Below are positions 8,001 through 16,757 of a stretch of DNA of 64,000 nt, in pieces. Within the stretch, counting starts at the first letter, position 1. Each line of letters opens with the position of its first letter. The notes under the pieces were generated by a model, which was not told the DNA's origin, ran no database searches, and saw nothing but the letters and a program-made list of their open reading frames with translations. The translations under genes and the position numbers were made by a program. Source of the DNA: Planomicrobium sp. Y74 (GTDB taxonomy: Bacteria; Bacillota; Bacilli; Bacillales_A; Planococcaceae); assembly GCF_003668635.1 (NCBI RefSeq), contig NZ_RCWH01000005.1:434001-498000 (forward strand), written 5' to 3'.

Positions 8001-8879
8001 ATGGGAGATTATCTTATTAAAGCTCTGGCCTTTGATGGCCAGGTTCGTGCATATGCAGCAAAGACGACAGACACGGTAAGTGAGGCACAGCGACGCCATT
8101 ATACATGGCCAACCGCCTCCGCAGCACTTGGACGCTCAATGACAGCAAGTGTCATGATGGGCGCCATGATGAAAGGCGAAGAAAAATTGACGATCAGCAT
8201 CAACGGCGGCGGACCTATCGGAAATATTCTGGTCGACGCCAATGCCAAAGGTGAAGTACGGGGCTATGTGTCGAAACCGCAGACTCATTTCGAATTGAAT
8301 GAAGTCGGTAAACTTGATGTGCGGCGGGCAGTCGGAACAGAGGGGACCTTATCTGTTTCCAAGGATATCGGTTTACTTCAGCCGTTTATCGGCCAGGTGC
8401 CGATCGTTTCAGGTGAAATCGGCGATGACTTTACACATTATATTGTCACGTCCGAACAGGTTCCTTCTTCTGTTGGCGTAGGTGTAATAGTCAATCCGGA
8501 CAATACGATTTTAGCTTCAGGAGGGTTTATCATCCAATTGATGCCCGGAACTCCGGAAGAGATTATTACGAATATTGAACAGCGTTTGTCGACAATCCCA
8601 ACGATTTCGAAAATGATCAGTGAAGGAATGACGCCGGAAGATATTCTTCATGAAGTTCTTGGAAAAGAGAATGTGAAGATACTGGACGAAATGCCGGTCA
8701 CATTCACTTGCCAATGTTCACGTGAACGGATAACGAATGCCATCACAAGCCTTGGTTCAGAAGAAATTGAAGATATGATTGAAACAGACGGACAGGCAGA
8801 GGCGGAATGCCATTTCTGCAATGAAAAATACCATTTCTCCAAAGAAAATCTGGAGAACCTTTTGGAACAGGCGAAATAA
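8001..8879 (+). CDS. hslO: Hsp33 redox-regulated holdase chaperone
   Basis: 292 residues, the usual length. The N-terminal core includes [20 protein letters not shown] and [15 protein letters not shown]. The C-terminal redox switch has the zinc-binding pattern Cys237-x-Cys239 (TCQC) and Cys270-x2-Cys273 (CHFC). On oxidation the cysteines form disulfides, zinc is released and the protein becomes an ATP-independent holdase in the cytoplasm. The ATG has GAGAGGGAG upstream. It is a single gene with its own terminator. Confidence 0.95.
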   Translation: MGDYLIKALAFDGQVRAYAAKTTDTVSEAQRRHYTWPTASAALGRSMTASVMMGAMMKGEEKLTISINGGGPIGNILVDANAKGEVRGYVSKPQTHFELNEVGKLDVRRAVGTEGTLSVSKDIGLLQPFIGQVPIVSGEIGDDFTHYIVTSEQVPSSVGVGVIVNPDNTILASGGFIIQLMPGTPEEIITNIEQRLSTIPTISKMISEGMTPEDILHEVLGKENVKILDEMPVTFTCQCSRERITNAITSLGSEEIEDMIETDGQAEAECHFCNEKYHFSKENLENLLEQAK

Positions 8880-8887
8880 TGAAAATA

Positions 8888-8918
8888 GCCACTCGCAAAA
8901 AAGCGGGTGGCCTTTTTT
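8888..8918 (+). terminator. Terminator after hslO
   Basis: GCCACTCGC (8888-8896) pairs with GCGGGTGGC (8903-8911), one G-T pair, followed by CTTTTTT. Confidence 0.9.
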
Positions 8919-8929
8919 ATTAAGAGTAA

Positions 8930-8947
8930 TATCTTGAATTCGAGATA
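8930..8947 (+). promoter_or_regulatory. MhqR-type operator upstream of mhqD
   Basis: TATCTTGAATTCGAGATA is an 18-bp imperfect palindrome that differs at one position from the B. subtilis MhqR box as I recall it (tATCTcgaAtTCgAGATa). It covers a TTGAAT that could act as -35 (8934-8939), so binding would block RNA polymerase. It lies 62 bp before the mhqD start. Confidence 0.8.
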
Positions 8948-9009
8948 AGTTTCATTTACCCTTAAGATGGGAACTTATTAAAAGACGAAATCGTATGGGA
9001 GGTAATTTT

Positions 9010-9612
9010 ATGAAACACATCTTTAAAGCCGGAAAGGATTTGGAAAAACCGGTTCTGCTGTTGCTGCACGGAACAGGCGGCACTGAAAACGATTTACTGC
9101 CGCTTGCAGCGCATATTGATCCGGAGGCATCTATATTAAGTGTACGGGGAAATGTCTCGGAAAACGGCATGCCGAGATTTTTTAAACGGCTCTCTGAAGG
9201 CGTTTTTGACATGGAAGATTTGAAACTCCGCACAGAAGAGCTTTATCAATTTATCGTGGATTCCGCTGAACAATACGGTTTTGACCGCTCAAACGTCGTA
9301 GCGGTCGGCTACTCGAACGGAGCGAATATCGCTGCGAACCTGCTGTTCACTTATGATGATGCATTAAAAGCCGCCATTCTCCATCATCCGATGGTGCCAA
9401 ACCGCGAGACGGAATTGCCTGCATTAGACGGAACGCCGGTCTTCATCGCGGCTGGAACAAATGATCCGATCTGTCCGGCGCAGGAATCGAAAGATCTTGA
9501 GAAGCTGCTGGCGGATGCCGGTGCCCGTGTTGAACTGCACTGGGAAAACCAGGGCCATCAGCTGACGATGCCAGAAGTCGAAGCGGCTAAAGTTTGGTAC
9601 AGCAAAATTTAG
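9010..9612 (+). CDS. mhqD: MhqD-like alpha/beta hydrolase (carboxylesterase)
   Basis: 200 residues. LLLLHGTGGTENDLLPLA gives the oxyanion-hole region, Ser102 in GYSNGAN is the nucleophile, Asp lies in AAGTNDPICP and His in NQGHQLT: a complete triad. Length and motifs match MhqD, a hydrolase of the quinone and thiol-stress response. The ATG at 9010 was chosen because GGGAGGT precedes it by 6 nt; the ATG at 8995 would precede this site. Control by an MhqR-type repressor is indicated by the operator; the mhqR gene is not in this window. Confidence 0.85.
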   Translation: MKHIFKAGKDLEKPVLLLLHGTGGTENDLLPLAAHIDPEASILSVRGNVSENGMPRFFKRLSEGVFDMEDLKLRTEELYQFIVDSAEQYGFDRSNVVAVGYSNGANIAANLLFTYDDALKAAILHHPMVPNRETELPALDGTPVFIAAGTNDPICPAQESKDLEKLLADAGARVELHWENQGHQLTMPEVEAAKVWYSKI

Positions 9613-9619
9613 GGAATCT

Positions 9620-9650
9620 ATCCCCCTGCAGGGTGCAGGGGGATTTTTTT
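9620..9650 (+). terminator. Terminator after mhqD
   Basis: Perfect 11-bp stem ATCCCCCTGCA / TGCAGGGGGAT with loop GGG and seven T. The next repeat array begins directly at the end of the T-run. Confidence 0.93.
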
Positions 9651-10000
9651 GTCTAGACTTCAGCGGCCAAGCTCTTCGGGTCATAAGCCAGTCAAGTGTC
9701 TAGTCTCCAGTGCCTAGCTCTTCGGGATATAAGTCAAACCAGCTGCGTGGCAAAGAGCGCCACTTCTCTGGTTCGCCTAAGCCCTTTATTGCTCCTGTCT
9801 CTGTCCCTGCATCGCTGCGCTAGCTTCGGGACATGAAAAACCGCTGCGTCGCTATCGCTAGCTTCGAGACATGAAAGTGCGTTGCATCTCTTGCCTGTCA
9901 GAGCTGAACAGGCACTTCCGCTTTTCGGGACTGCGCGACCAAGGCCACTTCGTTGGTCTGTCTTATGCCTTTCAGAGCTTAACGGGCGCTTACGCTTTTC
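9651..10000 (+). repeat. Structured intergenic repeat array B, mosaic
   Basis: Starts with a truncated unit (GTCTAGACTTCAGCGGCC) and restarts at 9698. The second unit keeps AACCAG/CTGGTT and GTGGC/GCCAC. It then contains two copies of a nested motif (GCTAGCTTCG-x-GACATGAAA near 9818-9870) and ends in two right-end sequences (CTTCCGCTTTTC and TTACGCTTTTC). It fills most of the 451-bp gap between mhqD and glsA and abuts the mhqD terminator. Confidence 0.85.
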
Positions 10001-10063
10001 TTTAGCATTTCAGCCATTTTTCAGGCACAATGAAACCACAATGGAAAATAGAGGAGGGATCGT

Positions 10064-11029
10064 GTGCAAACCAATCCAAGAATACAACAGCAGCTTCAGA
10101 AATGGGTTGAAGAAAACAGGGGACATGTAATACTCGGTACAACAGCCCAGTATATTCCTGAACTCGGCAAAGCCGATCCGAGTAAACTGGGCATTTGTAT
10201 GCTGGACGAAGAAGGCAATTATTATTGTGCTGGAGACACTGATATCGAATTTACGCTTCAAAGCATCTCAAAGGCTTTAACGTTTATCGCCTTGAGCTGT
10301 CATTACGGGTTGGAGTTTGTCTTGGAACGAGTGGATGTTGAACCGACAGGCGAAGCCTTCAACTCAATTATCCCTTTTGAAATCCATCGTCCGAACAAGC
10401 CGTTTAATCCATTCATCAATGCTGGAGCCATCACTATTTCCGCTTTGCTGCCAGGCCAGACGAGCCAAAAGAAATATGAATATCTGCTGCACTTTCTGGA
10501 AGAGCTGGTCGGCCATCCACTTGAAATGGACCGTGAAGTATACGATTCTGAATGGAAAGCATCGCACCGCAACCGGGCGCTTGCCTATTACTTGAAAGAA
10601 GCGAAATTCCTCGAAATCGAAGTGGAAGAAGCGCTGGATATATATATCCGCCAATGCTCCATCAAAGTGTCCACAAAAGACCTCGCATTAATCGGATTGA
10701 TTGTTGCCTATGACGGTTACAACCCGATTACCAAAGTTAAGCATTTCTCCGACGAGATTGCGCAAGTGGCCAAGGTTCTTATGGTTACGTGCGGCATGTA
10801 TAATTCTTCAGGGAATTTTGCGGCGCATGTCGGTATACCTGCAAAAAGTGGTGTATCCGGCGGCATCATGGCTGCAGTGCCGCCGAAATTGCATTCACAG
10901 ACATACGAGTTCCGTGCAGGCGCAGGAATCGGCGTTTATGGTCCGGCAATTGATGTTCAGGGCAATAGTGCTGCAGGTACAATGATGCTCCGCCAAATCT
11001 CGAAAGAATGGGATTTGAGTATATTTTAA
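10064..11029 (+). CDS. glsA: Glutaminase
   Basis: 321 residues from GTG at 10064 with GAGGAGGG six nt upstream. The serine-dependent beta-lactamase-like glutaminase motif Ser67-x-x-Lys70 (LQSISKAL) is present, as are FNPFINAGAI, NSSGNFAAHVGIPAKSGVSGG and GNSAAG. It hydrolyses L-glutamine to glutamate and ammonia in the cytoplasm. Length and motifs match B. subtilis YbgJ/YlaM. It is a single gene with a terminator 5 bp after the stop. A paralogue elsewhere in the genome would be normal for the group. Confidence 0.95.
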   Translation: MQTNPRIQQQLQKWVEENRGHVILGTTAQYIPELGKADPSKLGICMLDEEGNYYCAGDTDIEFTLQSISKALTFIALSCHYGLEFVLERVDVEPTGEAFNSIIPFEIHRPNKPFNPFINAGAITISALLPGQTSQKKYEYLLHFLEELVGHPLEMDREVYDSEWKASHRNRALAYYLKEAKFLEIEVEEALDIYIRQCSIKVSTKDLALIGLIVAYDGYNPITKVKHFSDEIAQVAKVLMVTCGMYNSSGNFAAHVGIPAKSGVSGGIMAAVPPKLHSQTYEFRAGAGIGVYGPAIDVQGNSAAGTMMLRQISKEWDLSIF

Positions 11030-11033
11030 AGTA

Positions 11034-11069
11034 ATCCACGGGTCTGAAAAGGGCTCGTGGATATTTTTA
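11034..11069 (+). terminator. Terminator after glsA
   Basis: ATCCACG (11034-11040) pairs with CGTGGAT (11056-11062), followed by ATTTTTATT. Confidence 0.75.
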
Positions 11070-11161
11070 TTGCTTCATATATAGATAAGAAATAGCACGT
11101 TATTTTAGCAGCCATAAGTATTGTTACAAATAAGTCAAAAGTATTATTGAAGTCTCGAAAG

Positions 11162-11186
11162 GTTTCAGGATGAGTCATACGGGTAA
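11162..11186 (+). promoter_or_regulatory. Sigma-B-type promoter
   Basis: GTTTCA, 13 nt, GGGTAA: five of six matches in each box against GTTTAA/GGGTAT with typical spacing. It lies 55 bp before a gene whose domains are typical of the general stress regulon. Confidence 0.7.
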
Positions 11187-11241
11187 ATTTAAGAGTAGAT
11201 ACATCTTATCAGCAGAATCATAACAATTGGAGGAATAGAAA

Positions 11242-12360
11242 ATGGCCAACAATAAATTTATGGGTACTTTCGACACGGAATCAGAAGTTCTCCAGAAAAT
11301 CGAAGAGCTGAAAGCAACAGGATCGAGAGAAGAAGATATGTATGTAATGGCACGTGACAAAGAGCAGATTTCAATGGTTCGCGGCCGCACCGATGTCGAT
11401 TATAAATCATCGGAAGGCAATTGGATGGATAAATTCATGGGCTTCCTGTCGGGCGATGATTCCACGCGCGAAGCATTTTCAGGGATGGGCCTTGATAAAG
11501 ACGAAGCGGACCGTTACTACAATGAAGTCCAAAACGGTAGAATCCTTTTATTCGTAGACCGTGAATTTGGTGCCAACTATGAAGGAAAAGCACCGTATGA
11601 CAATCAGGCCTACGGCAGAACTGGAACTGGTACAGAATCAGACGTAACAGATCCGAGAACTCCAGGTTATGTCGAATCAGGCACAGTGGCCCGCGATGGA
11701 TTGACGGTGGATACTAATGATGAAAATGATGTTTATTATAATAGCAGAAGAGACAATGCACTTGGTGATGGCGAGTCGATGGACCGCTCCATCAGAGGTG
11801 ATGAGACTGCTGGCGTCGGCCATGACAGTGGCACAGGATTCGGCCTTGGTTCTCCGACAACAGGAACGGATTACTCAGGTGATGACCGCGACCGTACGGA
11901 CAACGACACAACTTTAGGTCGCGACCATACGGACGAAGAAAAGCTTCGTTTACATGAAGAGCGCCTGCATGTGGATAAAGAGCAGGTGAAAACCGGCGAA
12001 GTGAACGTAGACAAGCATGTAGTGGAGGAAGAACGTTCAGTTGATGTTCCGGTCGAAAGGGAAGAAGTTTATGTGGAACGCCGGCCGGTTGACGAAAAAT
12101 CAACGGATGCGCGTGACACAGGATTCAACGAAAACGACAACATCAACATTCCTGTCTCTGAAGAGCGTGTGAATGTTTCCAAAAACGACGTAGTCAGCGA
12201 AGAGATTGTCGTCGGCAAACGCAAAGTGGAAGACACGGAAACTGTACGCGATACAGTTCGCCGTGAAGAAGCTGATATTGACGAAGACGTTAATCTGACG
12301 GACGAAGAAAGAAGACGTGACCGGGACAGTCGTGATCGCGACAACCGTGACCGCTTCTAA
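11242..12360 (+). CDS. General stress protein: YflT (Gsp17M) domain plus DUF2382/YsnF-AvaK domain
   Basis: 372 residues. Residues 1-110 form a YflT/Gsp17M-type domain (KFMGTFDTESEVLQKIEELK, then EEDMYVMARDKEQ and DEADRYYNEVQNGRILLFV). A Gly/Asp-rich linker of about 120 residues follows. Residues about 235-360 match DUF2382 (EEKLRLHEERLHVDKEQV, VPVEREEVYVERRPV, EEIVVGKRKV). No enzyme motif is present; proteins of both families are stress-induced with unknown biochemical roles. A sigma-B-type promoter lies upstream and a strong terminator follows. RBS TTGGAGGAAT. Confidence 0.88.
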   Translation: MANNKFMGTFDTESEVLQKIEELKATGSREEDMYVMARDKEQISMVRGRTDVDYKSSEGNWMDKFMGFLSGDDSTREAFSGMGLDKDEADRYYNEVQNGRILLFVDREFGANYEGKAPYDNQAYGRTGTGTESDVTDPRTPGYVESGTVARDGLTVDTNDENDVYYNSRRDNALGDGESMDRSIRGDETAGVGHDSGTGFGLGSPTTGTDYSGDDRDRTDNDTTLGRDHTDEEKLRLHEERLHVDKEQVKTGEVNVDKHVVEEERSVDVPVEREEVYVERRPVDEKSTDARDTGFNENDNINIPVSEERVNVSKNDVVSEEIVVGKRKVEDTETVRDTVRREEADIDEDVNLTDEERRRDRDSRDRDNRDRF

Positions 12361-12377
12361 TAATTAACACCTGACAA

Positions 12378-12404
12378 GAAAAGACGGAGGTCCTCCGTCT
12401 TTTT
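12378..12404 (+). terminator. Terminator after the YflT-DUF2382 gene
   Basis: Nearly perfect palindrome GAAAAGACGGAGG / CCTCCGTCTTTTTC ending in T-run. Confidence 0.88.
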
Positions 12405-12500
12405 CTTTTAGTCACCGAATATGCTCGACATATGCTCAGCTCGATCAAATAATTGTGCAGGATTTTATTTCTGCCTGAAATAGGTTTGGAGGAGTAAAAG

Positions 12501-13094
12501 ATGGCTGATAAAAAGAACAATAACAATGATGCACAGGAACGCGGATTTAATTCGGGCGCAGCTTACGGCGATCCGAAAGAGAATACCCAGGAGAAGCAGA
12601 AAAAGCCAGCTGAAAGAAACGAAAAGGACAGCCCATTTCGTATGGATCCCGATGGGAACCTGAGTACGGGAGATGGAGAAACAGGCAGCGGCATCTATAC
12701 CGGGCAGGGAACAGCTGATTTGGCCGTCCCGGGCGATAATTTGACGGATCAGGCAGAAACTGGACGGAATCGGGGAGACGCCCCGATGATGGATAGGCAG
12801 ATCGATGACGTGCCGGCGAACGACCCGAATGCTGCAGATGCAGGACCAGTAAAAACGGATGAAGGAACAGGAAATGTACGTACAACAGATTCAGTCGTGG
12901 ATGATCTTGCAGGTATTGATGTTTCTGATGAAGGCCTTCCGGCAAACGATCAAGCGGAATCTGATGTTCCGGCGGCAGACCCGGCAATCAACGATGTGCC
13001 GGATGCTGATAGAAGCATGTCCGATTCTACCGAGCATCTTTCCCAAAACGCTGCAGACCGCACGCGGAGGAATGAGGATAATGAACGGAAATGA
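12501..13094 (+). CDS. Acidic, low-complexity hydrophilic protein of unknown function
   Basis: 197 residues, strongly acidic, made mostly of Asp, Ala, Asn, Pro, Glu and Gly, with no hydrophobic segment. Loose repeats of a D-V-P-A-x-D-P unit occur in the C-terminal half (DDVPANDPNAAD, DVPAADPAINDVPDAD). It looks intrinsically disordered, similar in style to hydrophilins. I do not recognise a family. RBS TTGGAGGAG precedes the ATG. Its position between two YflT stress genes and its composition suggest a stress role, which is inference only. Confidence 0.6.
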   Translation: MADKKNNNNDAQERGFNSGAAYGDPKENTQEKQKKPAERNEKDSPFRMDPDGNLSTGDGETGSGIYTGQGTADLAVPGDNLTDQAETGRNRGDAPMMDRQIDDVPANDPNAADAGPVKTDEGTGNVRTTDSVVDDLAGIDVSDEGLPANDQAESDVPAADPAINDVPDADRSMSDSTEHLSQNAADRTRRNEDNERK

Positions 13095-13104
13095 AAATTC
13101 AGGA

Positions 13105-13127
13105 GGCGGGAAATTCCCGCCTTTTTT
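13105..13127 (+). terminator. Terminator after the acidic protein gene
   Basis: GGCGGG-AAATT-CCCGCC followed by six T. Confidence 0.9.
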
Positions 13128-13177
13128 CATTTTCCGGATAAAAGAGTATGATAGAGAAAAGAAAGGCGTGATTTTTT

Positions 13178-13378
13178 ATGGACGGAAAGAAAAGAAACGA
13201 TATTAAACCGGGCATGGCAGTGAATGTGATTCTGAAGCAAGACCAGCGGAGCGGCAAAAAGACGAGTGGAGTTGTCAAAGACCTTTTAACCAACTCAGCG
13301 ACACATCCGCACGGCATTAAAGTCCGTCTTGAAGATGGCCAGGTCGGCCGTGTCTGTGAAATCCTGGAGACGAAGTAG
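13178..13378 (+). CDS. ywbE: YwbE family protein
   Basis: 66 residues, the complete and usual length of YwbE (DUF2196): KPGMAVNVILKQDQRSGK, GVVKDLLTNSATHPHGIKVRL, GQVGRV. The fold is a small beta-rich domain; the role is unknown. Start ATG preceded by GAAAGGCGTG, a moderate ribosome site. It is followed closely by the double YflT gene, whose possible own promoter starts 6 bp after the ywbE stop. Confidence 0.92.
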   Translation: MDGKKRNDIKPGMAVNVILKQDQRSGKKTSGVVKDLLTNSATHPHGIKVRLEDGQVGRVCEILETK

Positions 13379-13384
13379 CAGCAC

Positions 13385-13409
13385 GTGTGCAGTTTTCAGC
13401 TCGGGGTAA
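13385..13409 (+). promoter_or_regulatory. Possible sigma-B-type promoter
   Basis: GTGTGC, 13 nt, GGGTAA. The -10 is good, the -35 matches only three of six bases. The downstream gene is a double YflT stress protein. Confidence 0.45.
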
Positions 13410-13442
13410 AATAGAGCAGCCCTATAGAGTGGAGTGGAAAAG

Positions 13443-14432
13443 ATGGATCGTCATTTCATCGAGAGCTACGAAGATGAGCGGGAAGTGCTCCGCAAAATCG
13501 AAGAGCTGAAAGCATTGGGATATGCTGAATCCGATATGTGTGTGCTTGCGCGGTCGAGTGAACAGTTAACGAAAATCCGTACACGCACCAATGTCGCGTA
13601 CCATGCTGCAGAAGGAAAAGGCATGGGACGTTTTGGCATGCTCATCAGAAGCAGATATGTCTTTTCTTATATTAATGAAGATGAAGTTAAGGCTAAGGAA
13701 ATTGCTGATCTTTATCAACATCTTTCAGAAGGGGACCTATTATTTTTCTACAGGGAAAACAATAGAGTGCATGTGGAAGGGTTTGAAAACGCCAGGAATC
13801 CTACCCTGCCAAATTATTGGATTGATGAAGATGAAGAAGATAGGATAACTATCGACAGCAGCCATTACGAAACATTGAATGAAACTCAGCTTCAAGGAGT
13901 GATGATAATGGATAAGCGCTTTATTGAAACTTATGAGACTGAAGATGAATTGATCCAGCAGGTTGAAAAGCTGAAGGACGAAGGCTATTCCGAAAGCGAT
14001 ATGTATATAATGGCTAAAAAAGACGGCCAGTTATCTGTGGTAAAAGGACAAACGAATATAGATGCCCATGCTGAAGAAGGGGATTTGCTTGATCGTTTCA
14101 CTTCTTTTCTGACTGATAATAACCAAATGGAGTTGGCTTTTGAAAACATGCAGCTTAGTGAACACGAAGCAGACATATATCACAAAGAAGTGGAAGAGGG
14201 CAAGTTGCTGCTGTATGTAAATAAAGATTATGAAGCCCGTTTCAATGAAGTGGGAGGAGATTCCTTCAGATTGGGTGAAAAAGAGAAAACAGAACTTCAG
14301 AACAGGAAAAAGCAGTCGGAAAATGAAACTCCTGCTGTTGCAGAACGGGAAGAAAAAGTGGAATTGGATGATCACCATTATGCAGAGGAAAAAGATGGGG
14401 ATTTGTACCGCAAAAGAAAGTCCGATATTTAA
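13443..14432 (+). CDS. Tandem YflT (Gsp17M)-domain stress protein
   Basis: 329 residues from the ATG at 13443 (GGAG 8 nt upstream; an in-frame GTG at 13434 overlaps that site). Two complete YflT domains stand in tandem: residues about 1-115 (HFIESYEDEREVLRKIEELK) and 156-270 (DKRFIETYETEDELIQQVEK), followed by a charged tail. The second domain begins at a Met preceded by an in-frame ribosome-site-like CAAGGAGTGATGATA, suggesting a fusion of two genes or a second translation start at 13908. Function unknown; stress-related by family. Confidence 0.85.
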   Translation: MDRHFIESYEDEREVLRKIEELKALGYAESDMCVLARSSEQLTKIRTRTNVAYHAAEGKGMGRFGMLIRSRYVFSYINEDEVKAKEIADLYQHLSEGDLLFFYRENNRVHVEGFENARNPTLPNYWIDEDEEDRITIDSSHYETLNETQLQGVMIMDKRFIETYETEDELIQQVEKLKDEGYSESDMYIMAKKDGQLSVVKGQTNIDAHAEEGDLLDRFTSFLTDNNQMELAFENMQLSEHEADIYHKEVEEGKLLLYVNKDYEARFNEVGGDSFRLGEKEKTELQNRKKQSENETPAVAEREEKVELDDHHYAEEKDGDLYRKRKSDI

Positions 14433-14465
14433 TCGGAGGAGAGATATTAGGTGAAGTGCTAGAGA

Positions 14466-14493
14466 GGATCCGTTCACCCGGGTCCTTTTTTTT
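14466..14493 (+). terminator. Terminator after the double YflT gene
   Basis: GGATCCG / CGGGTCC stem (one G-T pair), 6-nt loop, eight T. Confidence 0.85.
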
Positions 14494-14495
14494 CT

Positions 14496-14533
14496 GGATG
14501 TAAGTCAGGACTGAACAGGCACTTCCGCTTTTC
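14496..14533 (+). repeat. Remnant right half of the structured intergenic repeat
   Basis: CTGAACAGGCACTTCCGC followed by TTTTC matches the right end of array B exactly (9911-9928), without the left half. It abuts the preceding terminator and the next promoter region. Confidence 0.7.
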
Positions 14534-14579
14534 CTTTGTGGTAGAATAGCAGTATTGAAAAAATTCGGAGGCACACAAC

Positions 14580-16709
14580 ATGACTGATTTTTTTGAACGG
14601 AAAAAGCAGCAGCTGGGCGTAGAATTGAATAAGATCCAGCGGAAAGCGGTGGAACGGACAGAAGGGCCGCTTCTTCTGCTTGCTTGTCCGGGATCAGGCA
14701 AGACCACTACTATGATCATGCGCACAGGCTATTTGATTGAAGAAAAAAACATTGCGCCCCACCGGATCAAGGCGATTACGTTCAGTAAAGCGTCCGCGGG
14801 CGATATGCGCGAGCGATTCAAGCGCTTTTTTCCTGAACTTGCGCCAGTGGATTTTTCCACCATCCACAGTCTCGCTTTCCGGATAACCAGGGAGTATCTG
14901 GCAGGTTCCAGCTATATGATGATCGAAGGCAATGAAACAAACGGATTGCATAAAAAGCGCCTGCTGAAGGAAATGTACCAGACTGAAAACGACGAACCTG
15001 CAACAGAAGATCAATTGGAAGAGCTCATGTCTTTCATCAGTTTTGTAAAAAACAAGATGCTGCCAAGAGAACGGTGGTCGGCTTTGAAGGAACCTTTTAC
15101 CGGGGCGGCGGAAATTCTGAAAACCTATGAGGCTTTCAAGGAAAACCATGATACCCGTCTCGTCGATTTTGATGATATGCTGACTTTGGCCAACGAAGCG
15201 CTGGAGAAGGATGCAGCGATTTTGTCCAAATACCAGGAAAAATGGGATTACGTCATGACTGATGAAAGCCAGGATACTTCTCTGGTCCAGCATTCGATTG
15301 TGGAAAAGCTGGTCGAACGGCACCAAAATCTTTGTGTGGTGGCGGATGACGATCAGTCGATTTACACCTGGCGTGCTGCGGAACCGACGTATCTGCTGAA
15401 ATTCAAGGACGTTTATCCGAACGCTTACATTATGAAAATGGAACGCAATTACCGGTCTTCCGGCACCATCGTCAATACGTCGAACCTCTTTATCAAAGCC
15501 AATAAAAAACGGCATGACAAAAACATGTTCACCAAACAGGAGGAAGGGCCGCCGATAATTCTGAAGCGCCTGTCTTCTGAAGAAGACCAGTTGAAGTATT
15601 TGATGAAACAACTTACACAATTGGACCATTTCGGTGATGTGGCGATCCTTTACCGCAATAATTCATCTTCCACTCTCTTGATGAGTGAACTTGACCGCCT
15701 GGGCATCCCTTTTTATATGAAAGATGCGGACAACCGCTTTTTCTCTCACTGGATTGTGGAAGATATGCTCAATTTCATGCGTTTCACCCTGAAACCGGAG
15801 CGTGTAGATATCTATTCGAAAATTGCTTCAAAGACAAACGCCTACTGGTCCGGAAGCCAATTGCGCTATCTGAGCCGCATGAAACCGGCAAGCATGCATG
15901 CATTGGATGAAATTCCCCGAAACATAACGATGAAGGATTATCAGCTGAAAATAATTGCCGAACAGAAAAAGTGGTTTGAAGCCATGCGCACGATGAAACC
16001 CTTGAAAGTTATCCGCACTATAAGGGCGGAACTCGGCTATGATCAGATGCTCGCAAGCCGGGCTGAAAAATTCGGCATGCGGCTGAAATACCTTTCGCAA
16101 ATCCTTGTTACACTCGAACAGATTGCCGAACCTCTTTCTTCAATGATGGAATTTGCGAAACGCCTGAAGGAATTGGAGGCGGTGACACAGCAAGCGAAAG
16201 CGGAAAAAACCGATGACATGCTGACTTTGTCAACGTTCCACAGCGCTAAAGGACTCGAGTTTGAACGGGTGTATATGCTTGATCTGGTGGAAGGAATCAT
16301 TCCGACAGAAGAGGATGCTGAAAAACCGGATACGCTGGAAGAAGCGCGCCGCCTTTTTTACGTAGGAATGACGCGGGCAAAAAAACAACTGGAATTGATC
16401 AGCTATGGCAGCGGCTCCCGTTTTATTGACGAAGTGAATGATATTGTTCTGCCGGAAAAAGTGCGGTCAGCTCCAAAGCGTAAAACGGTTGCCACACCGG
16501 TGAAAGTGAAAGTTCCCGATAATCCGAATGCTGTTGGCGACCAGGAGTCTCTGGTCGAGGGGGCAACAGTGCGCCATCGTGTTTTTGGCATCGGAGAAAT
16601 AGTGGAGCGGGACCACGAACGTATTTCAATCCAATTTGCAAAAGAAAGAAAGGACCTGATGATCGATATTTGTCTCAGCTATAAATTGTTGGAGTTGATA
16701 AACGGATAA
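14580..16709 (+). CDS. yjcD: UvrD/PcrA-like ATP-dependent DNA helicase (YjcD-like)
   Basis: 709 residues with all superfamily-1 motifs: Walker A ACPGSGKTTT (residues 35-44), motif Ia ITFSKASAGDMRERF, Walker B TDESQDTS, motif III VVADDDQSIYTWRAA, motif IV MERNYRSS, motif V STFHSAKGLEFERVY and motif VI RRLFYVGMTRAKKQL. The C-terminal 60 residues (VRHRVFGIGEIVERD) form the small beta domain seen at the end of PcrA/UvrD. It unwinds DNA 3' to 5' in repair. Length is close to B. subtilis YjcD. RBS GGAGGC before the ATG. No visible defect. Confidence 0.9.
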   Translation: MTDFFERKKQQLGVELNKIQRKAVERTEGPLLLLACPGSGKTTTMIMRTGYLIEEKNIAPHRIKAITFSKASAGDMRERFKRFFPELAPVDFSTIHSLAFRITREYLAGSSYMMIEGNETNGLHKKRLLKEMYQTENDEPATEDQLEELMSFISFVKNKMLPRERWSALKEPFTGAAEILKTYEAFKENHDTRLVDFDDMLTLANEALEKDAAILSKYQEKWDYVMTDESQDTSLVQHSIVEKLVERHQNLCVVADDDQSIYTWRAAEPTYLLKFKDVYPNAYIMKMERNYRSSGTIVNTSNLFIKANKKRHDKNMFTKQEEGPPIILKRLSSEEDQLKYLMKQLTQLDHFGDVAILYRNNSSSTLLMSELDRLGIPFYMKDADNRFFSHWIVEDMLNFMRFTLKPERVDIYSKIASKTNAYWSGSQLRYLSRMKPASMHALDEIPRNITMKDYQLKIIAEQKKWFEAMRTMKPLKVIRTIRAELGYDQMLASRAEKFGMRLKYLSQILVTLEQIAEPLSSMMEFAKRLKELEAVTQQAKAEKTDDMLTLSTFHSAKGLEFERVYMLDLVEGIIPTEEDAEKPDTLEEARRLFYVGMTRAKKQLELISYGSGSRFIDEVNDIVLPEKVRSAPKRKTVATPVKVKVPDNPNAVGDQESLVEGATVRHRVFGIGEIVERDHERISIQFAKERKDLMIDICLSYKLLELING

Positions 16710-16757
16710 GAAAGACACATCGGGGCGTTCAGGATTCAAGAACGCGGGGAAATGAAA

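Noticed and set aside
14694-15629. 311-codon frame on the minus strand across the helicase gene
   Set aside because: It is antisense to a fully conserved helicase, has no ribosome site and no recognisable domain.
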